A stretch of 64,000 bases of DNA from G963556115 sp963677015 (GTDB taxonomy: Bacteria > Planctomycetota > SZUA-567), in the NCBI GenBank assembly GCA_963677015.1, contig OY781533.1, positions 3,596,001-3,660,000 of the forward strand, given 5' to 3'. The translations under genes and the position numbers were made by a program. The notes under the pieces were generated by a model. It was not told where the DNA came from. It did no database searches and saw only the letters and a list, made by a program, of their open reading frames with translations. This document shows positions 43,925 to 54,205 of the stretch, piece by piece; position 1 is the first letter of the stretch, and every line of letters starts with the position of its first letter.

Positions 43925-44551
43925 TTATTTTTTAAGCCCAACAGCAAATACCGCTTTTGAGCTTTTACCAATCAACCTCAGATCAGCAACACAAAATCCT
44001 GCTTTCTCAAAAAATCCCGCGGTCATATCGAGTGTAAGTGTCCGTGATTTCGCAGGCGGTTTACCAAAAACTCTTAGATAACGATATATCATTCTTAATT
44101 TACTAATAAGATTCATTCCAGACATGGTAAAACTGCTGACAATTATCTTCCCACCCGGTTTTAATACTCTCCAGCTTTCCTGTAAAGACTTTTCCGGATC
44201 CTCGATAATATGCAGTAAGTTGATCATAACAACACAGTTAAAAGACCGATTCTCATATTCAAGCTCACAACAGTTCTGTTGCTGAAAAATTGCATTCGGC
44301 AGCTCTTTAAAGTTTTCTCTGCATACTGCAACCATTTGCTCTGAATAATCTGTAATATACAGCTTCTTACAATTTGCAGCCAGAATTCCGGTATACATTC
44401 CATTACCACATCCCAGTTCCAGAATAGTATCAGCTTCACTATTCTCCTTGAGCTCCCGCTGTATTATTTCAATATTCTCTCTTCCTGCAACATAAGACAC
44501 CCGCTTATTAAAGTCATCTGCCATCTTTGACCAGTGCTGTTCTTTATCCAC
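43925..44551 (-). CDS. SAM-dependent methyltransferase
   Basis: 208 residues, class I fold: ILELGCGNGMYTGIL, YITDYSEQMV, NCVVMINLLHII and SWRVLKPGGKIIVSSF. It resembles UbiE/Methyltransf_11 enzymes, with substrate not predictable. It is not closely similar to the neighbouring methyltransferase, so this is not a simple tandem duplication. Confidence 0.87.
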   Translation of the reverse strand: MDKEQHWSKMADDFNKRVSYVAGRENIEIIQRELKENSEADTILELGCGNGMYTGILAANCKKLYITDYSEQMVAVCRENFKELPNAIFQQQNCCELEYENRSFNCVVMINLLHIIEDPEKSLQESWRVLKPGGKIIVSSFTMSGMNLISKLRMIYRYLRVFGKPPAKSRTLTLDMTAGFFEKAGFCVADLRLIGKSSKAVFAVGLKK

Positions 44552-44702
44552 TGTTATACCCTTTATAAATTACCATCCCGGATGATGCCAAAAATATACC
44601 ATATTTCCAAAGGCGCCGTATTAGCCCGCACTCATTAATTTAGTTATATCTAATTTCATTCCTGAATCAATCTCTTATGATACAATTACTAGATTATAAA
44701 AA

Positions 44703-44728
44703 AACTCTGGTGCACACGCACCAGAGTT
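44703..44728 (-). terminator. Intrinsic terminator of hppA
   Basis: An 11-pair stem (AACTCTGGTGC/GCACCAGAGTT) with the 4-base loop ACAC, followed on the minus strand by a T-run. Confidence 0.9.
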
Positions 44729-44755
44729 CAAATAATTTAAAACATAAAGTGAAAA

Positions 44756-47095
44756 CTAATTAGAATTAATAATCTTCTCAATTATATCACCGTATTTAAC
44801 AACCACACCGACAAATACTACACTTACCATACTCATCAGCTTGATCAGAATATTCAGACTTGGACCCGAAGTATCCTTGAATGGATCACCAACAGTATCA
44901 CCAACGACACCGGCCTTATGTGCTTCAGAGCCTTTACCGCTGATAATATTTCCATTCTCATCCTTTTCTTTAGGCTGCTTTTCAATATGTTTCTTAGCAT
45001 TATCCCAGGCACCACCGGAATTATTTAGCATACATGCCAGAGTAAAGCCGGCAGTCAGACCACCAACAAGCAATCCGATTACACCACTTACACCCAGAGC
45101 CATACCGACAATAACCGGTACTGCAATCGCCAGAATAGACGGAACCAGCATTTCTTTCTGCGCACCCTTGGTGGAAATCTCTACACAACGGGCATAATCT
45201 GGCTTCGCCTTCTTCTCCATAATTCCTGCTATCTCACGGAACTGACGACGTACTTCCTCTACCATAGCTCCTGCAGCACGACCTACAGCCTTCATAGTCA
45301 TTGCGCAGAATACAAACGCCATCATAGCACCGAGGAAAACACCACAGAGCAGTTTTGGATTCATTACATCAAGACTGTAAGCCTGAACAAAATCAGATAC
45401 TGTAGCTTCAGCAATCTTTACCGCTGTAACTGAACCGGCAACCTTTTCTGGAATACTGTCGATATAGAACATAACATTATGAATCATATGGCTGCCTGTA
45501 CCTTCAGCCAGATGCATAATCCAGATTCGCACCTCTTCCAGATAAGCTGAAAGCAGCGCCATAGCAGTAAGTGCTGCAGAACCTATCGCAAATCCCTTAC
45601 CGATAGCAGCTGTAGTATTACCAAGCATGTCCAGAGCATCAGTCTTTTCACGTACTGACGGATCCAGTTCACTCATTTCTGCATTACCGCCGGCATTATC
45701 GGCAATCGGACCATAAGCATCGGTCGCCAGTGAGAAACCGAGAGTTGCCAGCATACCAACCGCGGCAAAACCAACACCATAGAGACCCATAGAAAAGTCT
45801 TCAAAACCACCGCCAAAACCAAAAGCGAAAAGAATACCAATGACGATAGTAACCACCGGCCAGCCGGTAGAATACATACCAACAGCAATACCATCAATAA
45901 TAGCTGTCGCCGGTCCCATCTTAGCCTGCTCTGCGATACCCTTGGTTGGCGCATACTCATCTGAAGTATAGTATTCAGTCAAAAGACCGATTACACAACC
46001 GGCAACCAGACCTGAACAGATCGAACCAAATACTCCATATGAAATTATATTCAGACCCAGAGGAGTCAAAATAAGTGATACTACTGCAATCGCTATAGTA
46101 GAAAACCAGAGAGGCATCATAAGAGCCTTCATCAGAGTCTTCATATCAGCTTTCTCATCACAGCGAACCATAAGGCAACCGAGAATAGAAAGAATGATAC
46201 CAACACCGGCAACAATCATCGGTGCAAGCACGGCTTTTATACCAAGGCTCGGTAATGCCGCGCCCAGAGCGCAGGTTGCCAGAATAGAACCGCAATATGA
46301 TTCATATAGATCCGCACCCATACCGGCAACATCACCTACATTATCACCAACATTATCTGCGATTGTTGCTGGGTTACGCGGATCATCCTCAGGAATACCG
46401 GCTTCAACCTTACCCACAAGGTCCGCACCCACATCAGCCGCTTTGGTATAAATACCGCCACCAACACGGGCAAAGAGTGCCTGAGTAGAAGCACCCATAC
46501 CGAAGGTAAGCATTGTTGTAGTAATGGCAACATACTTCGATGCTTCAAGCGTACCTGGCTGCACCAGCCAGATATCGCCTGCGATATGTCCGAAACCATT
46601 CGCCATATGCGCTGCTGTATAGACAAAGTGATTAAGAATAAAATACCAGATACAAATATCAAGCAGACCGAAGCCTACTACGATCAGACCCATAACCGCA
46701 CCTGATCTGAAAGCGATTTTCAGTCCTCTGTCCAGACTTTCATTCGCTCCCTGCGCAGTTCTGCTGGAAGCATTCGTTGCCGTCTTCATACCGAGGAAAC
46801 CACATAAACCTGAGAAGAAACCGCCGGTAAGGAATGCAACAGGCACAAATGGATTCTGCACACCGATAAGCGCCAGAATCGCAAATACCACAAACAGAAC
46901 TATAAAAACTTTTCCAACAATCTTATACTGGGCGTAAAGATAAGCGTAAGCTCCTTCTCTTACATGCTGCGCAATCTCTTTCATTGTCGCATTTCCCTCG
47001 CCCTGTCCGATCATCCACTTGTAAAATCCTATTGCAAAAATCAGGGATAATACAGCGGAGATAGGAGCAATCCACCACAATAACTCGGGACTCAT
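44756..47095 (-). CDS. hppA: K+-dependent membrane pyrophosphatase (ion pump)
   Basis: A 779-residue protein with about 16 membrane helices that couples pyrophosphate hydrolysis to export of H+ or Na+. The pyrophosphate site DDPRNPATIADNVGDNVGD and the tail block NNSGGAWDNAKK are intact. The sequence GNTTAAIGKGF carries Ala where K+-independent enzymes have Lys, so this is the K+-dependent class, which includes sodium pumps. Whether it moves Na+, H+ or both needs structural residue analysis. It has its own terminator and a long 489-base upstream region with a 14-codon frame and another terminator. Confidence 0.95.
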   Translation of the reverse strand: MSPELLWWIAPISAVLSLIFAIGFYKWMIGQGEGNATMKEIAQHVREGAYAYLYAQYKIVGKVFIVLFVVFAILALIGVQNPFVPVAFLTGGFFSGLCGFLGMKTATNASSRTAQGANESLDRGLKIAFRSGAVMGLIVVGFGLLDICIWYFILNHFVYTAAHMANGFGHIAGDIWLVQPGTLEASKYVAITTTMLTFGMGASTQALFARVGGGIYTKAADVGADLVGKVEAGIPEDDPRNPATIADNVGDNVGDVAGMGADLYESYCGSILATCALGAALPSLGIKAVLAPMIVAGVGIILSILGCLMVRCDEKADMKTLMKALMMPLWFSTIAIAVVSLILTPLGLNIISYGVFGSICSGLVAGCVIGLLTEYYTSDEYAPTKGIAEQAKMGPATAIIDGIAVGMYSTGWPVVTIVIGILFAFGFGGGFEDFSMGLYGVGFAAVGMLATLGFSLATDAYGPIADNAGGNAEMSELDPSVREKTDALDMLGNTTAAIGKGFAIGSAALTAMALLSAYLEEVRIWIMHLAEGTGSHMIHNVMFYIDSIPEKVAGSVTAVKIAEATVSDFVQAYSLDVMNPKLLCGVFLGAMMAFVFCAMTMKAVGRAAGAMVEEVRRQFREIAGIMEKKAKPDYARCVEISTKGAQKEMLVPSILAIAVPVIVGMALGVSGVIGLLVGGLTAGFTLACMLNNSGGAWDNAKKHIEKQPKEKDENGNIISGKGSEAHKAGVVGDTVGDPFKDTSGPSLNILIKLMSMVSVVFVGVVVKYGDIIEKIINSN

Positions 47096-47192
47096 AACTC
47101 CATTTCCTTTCTTAAAAACCTACAAACTAAAACCTTTAATAAATCTATATGATAAACCAACAATATAAATTCTAATGGATGCTTCCAATTAC

Positions 47193-47218
47193 AAAAAAAA
47201 TGAGACCATTCGGCCTCA
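47193..47218 (-). terminator. Intrinsic terminator or attenuator upstream of hppA
   Basis: On the minus strand TGAGGCC, loop GAAT, GGTCTCA (one mismatch) is followed directly by eight T. It lies about 100 bases before the hppA start codon and 13 bases after the stop of a 14-codon reading frame. Confidence 0.7.
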
Positions 47219-47230
47219 ATAAATTGAAGT

Positions 47231-47275
47231 TTAATAATAAACCTGAAATGTAATCATCAACATTCGCTGCTTCAT
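47231..47275 (-). CDS. Possible 14-codon leader peptide upstream of hppA
   Basis: The frame encodes MKQRMLMITFQVYY. It has AAGGGGA 3-4 bases before the ATG, a strong ribosome binding site, and ends just before an intrinsic terminator. A TATAAT-like box occurs about 50 bases upstream. It may be a leader peptide controlling hppA or a free-standing small transcript. The rest of the 47096-47584 gap is AT-rich and shows only the efflux-gene terminator at 47515-47552. Confidence 0.35.
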   Translation of the reverse strand: MKQRMLMITFQVYY

Positions 47276-47514
47276 AGTTCCCCTTAACGCATTAAAAAAC
47301 ATATTAACCCATTATATTTCATATGATACTAAAATATCAGTTTTACACAAGCCCTATTCTGGCGATATTTCATTTTTATTTCTCTAAATACCCTGATTAA
47401 TAGCCTATTCTCAAATATATTGCTCTTTAAAAAAGAATATCATCATTAACAACTTATCTTACAGCTTTTTAGCAATATAATAACAAAGTAATTACAATGA
47501 TTTCCGGATAAAAA

Positions 47515-47552
47515 AACAGCAGAAGAGAGCCAAAATGCTCGCTTCTGCTGTT
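47515..47552 (-). terminator. Intrinsic terminator of the first RND operon
   Basis: The stem AACAGCAGAAG/CTTCTGCTGTT contains an inner GAGC/GCTC pair, and seven T follow on the minus strand. Confidence 0.9.
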
Positions 47553-47584
47553 CTGATAATTTTAAATAATAAATTAATTCTATA

Positions 47585-50500
47585 CTAAAATATCCGCCAA
47601 CTCCAAAATCGATGTAAAAGACCTTTAAAGTCATCTATGATAACATACAAAGCAGGGACCAGAATCAACGCAATAAAGGTAGCAAAAAGAATACCGTAAC
47701 CGAGTGAAAGTGCCATAGGAATCATCATCTGCGCTTGTCTACTGGTTTCGAAAATCATCGGCGCCAGACCGCCGAAAGTAGTAAGACTGGTAAGCATAAT
47801 CGGCCTGAATCTGCGTATACCGGCTTTAAATACCGCCGTACCATTATTCAAACCTTTCAAACTCAGTCCATTGGCATAATCCACCATCACCAGTGAATCA
47901 TTCACCACCACCCCGGATAACGCCACAATACCCATAAAACTCGGGAGCGACAGGGAAAAGTAACCCATAATTATATGCCCGAATGCCGCACCGATTATAC
48001 CAAAAGGAATTGAAACCATTATAATAAGCGGCTGAAGATAACTGTTAAAAGGAATAGCAAGCACCGCATATACTGCTAAAATAGCAATAATAGCGCCAAA
48101 AATCAGGCTCTGCATACTCTCCTGCATATCCTCACGCTCTCCGGCGATAGTAGCACTCAATCCCGGATATTTCTGCTCAAGATTAGCGATAAAGCCTCCA
48201 TCCATAACATCACTGACAATGATACCGGCCTGAGACCGGTCAGCTATATCGGCAGTGACCCGCACCTGCCTTCTGCCGTCAATACGGGTAATAGAGCTTG
48301 GCGCATGATTCTTGGCTATATTTATCGCTTCCAGCAGCGGCATCTCAGCTCCTGAATCCGAGCGCAATATAAGTTCTTCCAGATTATAGAGTGACTCCCG
48401 CTCATTCTCCGGCAGACGCACCATAACCTTTATCTCATCCCGCCCCCGCTGCTGACGCAAAGCTTCAGCTCCATAAAAAAACGCACGTATCTGACTGGCT
48501 ATATAGCTAGGAGTAAACCCAAGAGCCTTCGCCTCAGGAGTTATTGTGAAATCAAGCTCCTGTTTACCCTGACTGAAGCCGGTATCAACATCACTTATAC
48601 CACCATATTCCTCAAGTTTTGCGGCCAGCTCATCAGCTGCTTTTTCCAGAATAACGGTATCTGAATGTGCCAGTGAAATACTGACCGGATCACCGCCGGC
48701 AGGACCGCCGGGATCATCAAGAAAGACCATTCTCTCAACTCCGGGGATTTCACCGATCTTTGCGCGCCAGCGATTTTTAAACTCGGTAGTTGAAATATCA
48801 CGCTCCTCACTTGATACCAGCTGCACCTCGACATTGGTTGTATGTCCACCTGAAAGTGCAGTTGCGCCACCACGACGACGACCGGCACTGCCTATACCTG
48901 AATAAATTCCTTTAAGCAACTCTTTACCGGTACGCGCCCTATACTCTGCGGCCACCTCCTTGGCAGCACTTACAAGCTTATCATGTATCACCTTGGTCTT
49001 CTTTGGTGAAGAACCATATGGCAGATCAACCGTTGCCTGCGCCACATCCGAAGATACCGCCGGGAAAAACACCATGGAGAAGTGCCCGCCCACCACATAA
49101 GCAATAAAAACAATCATAATCGCCATAAAAATTGCCAGCGTTACATACCGTTGCTTTATCGCTTTTATCAGTAAAGGTTTATAACATTTTTTGATGAACC
49201 TTTTAAGTTTTACACCAAACCAGTTCTCAACAACATTCAGTTTACTCCAGATATCCCCTTCAACGCTCTTCTTCTGATGTGCCAGATGCGCCGGCAGAAT
49301 AAACAAGGCTTCAAAGAGCGAGACGATAAATACCGAGATAACCACGACCGGTACGGTCTTGAAAATCTTACCCATAATTCCCGGCACAAATAAGAGAGGA
49401 GCAAAAGCGATAATATTGGTCAGAATCGAAAAAGTCACCGGTATCGCCACCTGCTTGGCTCCGATAATTGATGATTTGACAAAACTCACCCCGCGCTGCC
49501 GCATTTCAAAGACATTCTCTCCGACAACAATAGCATCATCAACCACCATACCCAGCGCCATAATAAAGGCAAATAACGAGATCATATTTATAGACGTACC
49601 GAATGACGGCAGAAAGACAAATGAGCCGAGAAATGATATCGGAATACCCATCATAACCCAGAACGCCAGCCGTATCTGGAGGAAACACCCCAAGAGAACC
49701 ATAACCAGGATCAAACCCAGTTCGATATTTCTGGTCAGAAGGTCAATTCGTTCATCCAGATATACCGAACGGTCATTCCAGACTGTCAGTGTCACCCCTG
49801 CAGGCAGTGTCGGGCGTATACTGTCAATAACCTTGTGAACTTCCGCTGATACCCCTTTGGGTGTCTGCTCACCCACCCGGTAAACCTTGACCCGTACCGC
49901 ATGTTCACCATTGAAATAGTCATCTTTATCGCTATCTTCAAACCCATCGGTAATCTTCGCTATATCACCAAGCGCCACCTCAACACCTTCAGAACTGGTT
50001 ATAACCGGCACATCATAATATTCATCACCATAATCTCTTTTCTGGTCGACTTTAAGGAGCACTTCACCACCGCTGCTCTTGATACTTCCGCCCCCCATCT
50101 CCAGAGAATTATTTGCTATCTGCTGAGCGATATCCGATACTGTCAGGCTATAACGGCGCAATTCGTTTTCCGGAACTTCAACCGATATTTCAGGATCTCT
50201 GATTCCGGCCAGGTCTACATTGGTAATATTTTTATTGAGCAGAATAAGATCCCGTAACCTTTCGGCGATCTCTTTAAGCACCTTCATATCATAATCACCG
50301 GAAATAATAATACTCATTACCGACATCTCATGATCCGCCAGACTTACTACCGGTTTTTCAGCTTCTTCAGGAAAAGAACTTATTCGGTCTACCGCATTTT
50401 TAATATCCTGATAAACCTTGATATCATTGGCACCGATTGTAAGATCAATTGAAACTGCGGCACTGGCCTCACTTGCCTGAGATCTGATCTCCTTTATGCC

Positions 50501-50755
50501 GTCAATATCCTTTATCTGCTCCTCAATTACCAGTATTATACCCTTTTCAACCTCTTCAGGAGTTGCTCCGGGATAAGATACAGAGATAGAGACCACATCC
50601 AGATCAAATTCAGGAAATACCTCCTGCTTAATATTGGACATACCCAGAATACCGCCAATCAGCAGCATCAGCATAATTAGATTTGCTGTCACCGGATGCG
50701 ATACCATCCAGGCAATCGGCCCGGTTTTTTCTGCAGCATCCAGCGCCTTATTCAT
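47585..50755 (-). CDS. RND efflux transporter, permease subunit
   Basis: A 1056-residue inner-membrane proton-driven efflux pump of the AcrB/MMPL superfamily. It has 12 membrane helices in two halves with large periplasmic loops. IMALGMVVDDAIVVGENVFE in helix 4 holds the paired Asp residues of the proton relay. The ATG at 50753-50755 is chosen because GGGAGAGG lies just upstream, and it overlaps the adaptor gene by 8 bases. The substrate is unknown. No outer-membrane TolC-like factor is present in the window. Confidence 0.93.
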   Translation of the reverse strand: MNKALDAAEKTGPIAWMVSHPVTANLIMLMLLIGGILGMSNIKQEVFPEFDLDVVSISVSYPGATPEEVEKGIILVIEEQIKDIDGIKEIRSQASEASAAVSIDLTIGANDIKVYQDIKNAVDRISSFPEEAEKPVVSLADHEMSVMSIIISGDYDMKVLKEIAERLRDLILLNKNITNVDLAGIRDPEISVEVPENELRRYSLTVSDIAQQIANNSLEMGGGSIKSSGGEVLLKVDQKRDYGDEYYDVPVITSSEGVEVALGDIAKITDGFEDSDKDDYFNGEHAVRVKVYRVGEQTPKGVSAEVHKVIDSIRPTLPAGVTLTVWNDRSVYLDERIDLLTRNIELGLILVMVLLGCFLQIRLAFWVMMGIPISFLGSFVFLPSFGTSINMISLFAFIMALGMVVDDAIVVGENVFEMRQRGVSFVKSSIIGAKQVAIPVTFSILTNIIAFAPLLFVPGIMGKIFKTVPVVVISVFIVSLFEALFILPAHLAHQKKSVEGDIWSKLNVVENWFGVKLKRFIKKCYKPLLIKAIKQRYVTLAIFMAIMIVFIAYVVGGHFSMVFFPAVSSDVAQATVDLPYGSSPKKTKVIHDKLVSAAKEVAAEYRARTGKELLKGIYSGIGSAGRRRGGATALSGGHTTNVEVQLVSSEERDISTTEFKNRWRAKIGEIPGVERMVFLDDPGGPAGGDPVSISLAHSDTVILEKAADELAAKLEEYGGISDVDTGFSQGKQELDFTITPEAKALGFTPSYIASQIRAFFYGAEALRQQRGRDEIKVMVRLPENERESLYNLEELILRSDSGAEMPLLEAINIAKNHAPSSITRIDGRRQVRVTADIADRSQAGIIVSDVMDGGFIANLEQKYPGLSATIAGEREDMQESMQSLIFGAIIAILAVYAVLAIPFNSYLQPLIIMVSIPFGIIGAAFGHIIMGYFSLSLPSFMGIVALSGVVVNDSLVMVDYANGLSLKGLNNGTAVFKAGIRRFRPIMLTSLTTFGGLAPMIFETSRQAQMMIPMALSLGYGILFATFIALILVPALYVIIDDFKGLLHRFWSWRIF

Positions 50756-51950
50756 CAGCCTCTCCCTGCGATTTCTCAATTACATTTAGCTGCATACCGG
50801 CAACAGGAATAAAATTACTGGAGGTTATGACCCGGTCATTTTTATCCAAGCCACTGGTGACATAGATATTGTCTTTATCGCGCCAGGCTATTTCCACCTT
50901 TTTAATAGTCAGCTTATTTGTTTTATCCGCCACCCAGACCGTGTTATCATCACGCAAATATTCACGTGGCAGCTTGAGCATACTGTCAAGCTTCTCACCC
51001 TTGATCCGTACATTCACATAAGCATTCAAAAGCAGCATATTCTGCATATCACCACTCTCGATACCAAGCGGATCATTCACCTCTATCAGTACCTTGGCCA
51101 TACGTCCAAGACTGTCAAGGCTGCCATTAAGACGAGTAACGATACCTTTTCTTACCGCTTCTTTACCGTTAGAACCCTTGATGATTATCTCCGCTTCCGA
51201 TCCTTTATTTGCATTAACTCCAGGAATATCAATATAATATATTTTACTAACCGGCAGTGTCACCTCCACCCAGTAAGCAGAAGTACCAACCGCTTCGGCT
51301 ATCGATGAAAGCTTGGTGACATAATTTCCTATAGCAATATCTTTGGATTCTATAATAATAGAAAACGGCGCTACAATATCTGTGCGCTTCAGATCTTTAT
51401 TTGCCTGCTCCAGTAATTTTTGTGCCGCCACCAGATTAGCTTTTGCAGCCTCAATATACGGTACACGCATACGTAACTCCCGAGCCTGCTTAGTGGTAGA
51501 AATTTTAGACATATCCTCCATAATCTTGGCCGATCTGGCTTCTCCCTCCTCTACCAGTAAATCCTTTCTGGCAGTAGCAAGTTCCGCTTTAGCCTGTTCA
51601 ATAGCAATTTCATAGTCGGTTTTTTCAATTTTGGCAATAACATCTCCCTTTTTAATAAAACCACCGGGGATCAGCTTATCGTTTATCCACTCAACTCTAC
51701 CGCCTACTTCAGAAATAACACTCAATTCCTGCAAAGGTTTCACAACCCCCATCGCATCCAGCCAGATATTACCTTTTGCCGGTTTAACCTTGGTAACAGC
51801 TACAGTTGAAGGAAGTAAATTAACTTCACGCTTCTGCGGCACCGGTCTGGTAAGAATAAAAATTACCGATAAACCCCCTGCAATTATAAAAATTATTACT
51901 ATTTTTAAAAATTGACTTATAAAATTACTTTTTTTCTCTTTCCCAACCAT
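50748..51950 (-). CDS. RND periplasmic adaptor (membrane fusion protein)
   Basis: 400 residues: an N-terminal membrane anchor (about 17-37), a split lipoyl domain (VISEVGGRVEWINDKLIPGG and RTDIVAPFSIIIES), a coiled-coil hairpin between them (about 115-190), and beta-barrel and membrane-proximal domains. It links the overlapping RND permease to an outer-membrane channel. It is the first gene of the pair. Confidence 0.92.
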   Translation of the reverse strand: MVGKEKKSNFISQFLKIVIIFIIAGGLSVIFILTRPVPQKREVNLLPSTVAVTKVKPAKGNIWLDAMGVVKPLQELSVISEVGGRVEWINDKLIPGGFIKKGDVIAKIEKTDYEIAIEQAKAELATARKDLLVEEGEARSAKIMEDMSKISTTKQARELRMRVPYIEAAKANLVAAQKLLEQANKDLKRTDIVAPFSIIIESKDIAIGNYVTKLSSIAEAVGTSAYWVEVTLPVSKIYYIDIPGVNANKGSEAEIIIKGSNGKEAVRKGIVTRLNGSLDSLGRMAKVLIEVNDPLGIESGDMQNMLLLNAYVNVRIKGEKLDSMLKLPREYLRDDNTVWVADKTNKLTIKKVEIAWRDKDNIYVTSGLDKNDRVITSSNFIPVAGMQLNVIEKSQGEADE

Positions 51951-52062
51951 GTATATTTCCTATTATTTACTATATAAGACTATTATAATATAATTAGCAT
52001 ATAATTAGATAATATAAATTATTAGGCATAAGTAACAACTATTTTTTATAATTAGGAAAAAT

Positions 52063-54165
52063 ATGTCCCGAATAGATACCGAATTACTTGCACCAGCCGG
52101 AAGCATGGCAGCACTCAATGCCGCATTGGAAAGCGGTGCAGATGCAGTATATTTTGGTTTACAAAGCCTCAACGCACGCCAGGGAGCGGAAAATTTTCGC
52201 CTGGAAGATCTCAATGAAATTGTTGAGCTGATACACAGCCATAATGCCAGAGCTTTTCTGACACTCAATATTGATCTCACCGCCAGAGATATTGGTAAAG
52301 CCGCTAGAATTCTCACTGCTGCTGAAAATGCAGGAGTAAACGCCATCCTGTTCACAGATCCGGCAATCCTAATGCTCAAACCGGAATTTCCTGAGCTCGA
52401 ATTCCATTTCAGTACTCAAGCTTCAATCACCACCTCAGAAGGCATTAAATCCGCCCGTGACCTTGGAGTAACCAGAGTGGTAGTCGCCCGTGAAATGTCC
52501 GCTGCAGAAATTAAAGCAGCCTGCAAAATAAGTAATGTAGAAATTGAAGTATTCACTCAGGGAGCTCTCTGCATGTGTATCTCCGGACGCTGTCTTTTAA
52601 GCAGCTGGGGTGGAGGCAAGAGCGGAAACCGCGGAGCCTGCACCAGCCCCTGCCGGGTAACCTGGAAAATCAATAACGATGATAAGGAGGATATCCTCTC
52701 CACACAGGATCTCAGCCTTATCGAAAAACTTCCCGAGCTTATCACTGCCGGAGTTACCTGTCTTAAAATTGAAGGTCGCCTGAAAAACGCTTCCTGGGTT
52801 GCAAAAGCCGTGACACTCTACCGCAATGTTCTGGACGGAAAAGCAAGTTATACCAAAGATGATACGCTACCTCTGGGAGCCTATACCGGCCGCAGCATGA
52901 CCGACGGCTATTATACCGGACAAAGGCATACCATCTTCGGCTCCGGCGGTAGAATTGCCAGCCGAAACGCTGATATAGGTACAGATAACACAACAACCGC
53001 TACCACTGCCACCGCACCGGCACTATCAAGTTCACAGACTACCCCAGATTTTCCTGATTATTTCAATCTAACCATCTTCAGTGAAAACACCACTATTGAA
53101 TGTAAACTCGAATATAACTCTGAAACTATAAACTGGACGCTGCCCAAAACAGTTATAAAACATGAAAACCGCGGTATTACTGTTCGTGACGCGGGTAACT
53201 GGCTGAGTAAACTTAAAATTCAGCAAAGCACTCTCAATGAATTCATTACCGATAATCCTGAATTTCTTATCAGCAAAAAAGCTGCCAATAAAATTGCCGA
53301 CAGAATCTCAGCCTCTATTCACCGCATAAAAAAACAGGATATAAAAAATCCCGCAACAGAAATCACACTTTCAGATACCGTACGGGAACTAACAAAATTC
53401 AAGACCCGCAACACAAATAACCGCTTCACCCCTGTTGACCGTCCAAACGCTCTACGGATAAATATTATTCAAGCCGAAGATATTCTGAAAAAAATTCATC
53501 CCGAACGGATAATTGTAGAAGAAGCTACTCCAGAAGATATTACAAAATTAAAAGAACTAACTGCCGGTTCTGAACTGGTTGTAGCACTCCCTCCAGTATT
53601 CTTTGAAAATGAAGTTACTGAAGTTAAAGAGCTCTGTTCTGCCTGCAAAGAACATAATATTATGGTTGAAGTCAACGGCTGGGACAGCTGGCAGATTGCC
53701 AAAGATCTTAAATTGAAATTTTCAGGCGGCCCAGGAATGGCCGTACTGAATCCTCTTGCCGCTGAAGCACTGCAAAATCTTGGATTTGAATCTGTATCCT
53801 TCAGTCTTGAAGCCGGTGAAAAACAACTTATTGATCTTGCCAGATCCTGCACTGCCGAAGCAATGCTGACCGTCTTCTCCCGTCCGGTTCTTGCACATAC
53901 CCGTGCAAACTTCGCTGACAGACTTAATGAAGACACCGTACTTCGTGATGCCCGCGGTATCTCACTGAGTGTCCATTTCCACAAAGACATCACAGAATTA
54001 CGCAGCACCAAACCATTCTCTATCGGCGGTATTGACAGCCCTGAGATAAAAGCACGCTGGATTTGCGCGGACCTGATAGATTCTCCCAATCCACTCAGAG
54101 AATGGAAGAATATTCACAAAGCAAAAAATAAGGAAATGTTCAATTTTGAAAAAGGACTATTTTAA
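52063..54165 (+). CDS. U32 peptidase-family RNA hydroxylation protein with DUF3656
   Basis: 700 residues. The U32 domain opens with TELLAPAGSMAALNAALESG and carries ADAVYFGLQSLNAR. The Cys cluster ALCMCISGRCLLSSW then GNRGACTSPCR matches proteins that bind an iron-sulfur cluster. The C-terminal region fits DUF3656. Family members RlhA and TrhP hydroxylate 23S rRNA C2501 or tRNA U34 with prephenate; length and DUF3656 favour an RlhA-like role, which I infer. TAGGA lies 6 bases before the ATG. It lies divergent from one efflux operon and convergent with the other. Confidence 0.85.
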   Translation: MSRIDTELLAPAGSMAALNAALESGADAVYFGLQSLNARQGAENFRLEDLNEIVELIHSHNARAFLTLNIDLTARDIGKAARILTAAENAGVNAILFTDPAILMLKPEFPELEFHFSTQASITTSEGIKSARDLGVTRVVVAREMSAAEIKAACKISNVEIEVFTQGALCMCISGRCLLSSWGGGKSGNRGACTSPCRVTWKINNDDKEDILSTQDLSLIEKLPELITAGVTCLKIEGRLKNASWVAKAVTLYRNVLDGKASYTKDDTLPLGAYTGRSMTDGYYTGQRHTIFGSGGRIASRNADIGTDNTTTATTATAPALSSSQTTPDFPDYFNLTIFSENTTIECKLEYNSETINWTLPKTVIKHENRGITVRDAGNWLSKLKIQQSTLNEFITDNPEFLISKKAANKIADRISASIHRIKKQDIKNPATEITLSDTVRELTKFKTRNTNNRFTPVDRPNALRINIIQAEDILKKIHPERIIVEEATPEDITKLKELTAGSELVVALPPVFFENEVTEVKELCSACKEHNIMVEVNGWDSWQIAKDLKLKFSGGPGMAVLNPLAAEALQNLGFESVSFSLEAGEKQLIDLARSCTAEAMLTVFSRPVLAHTRANFADRLNEDTVLRDARGISLSVHFHKDITELRSTKPFSIGGIDSPEIKARWICADLIDSPNPLREWKNIHKAKNKEMFNFEKGLF

Positions 54166-54205
54166 GTAACCTGAATTTTACAGTTATTTTCTGCAGACAT
54201 TCAAC

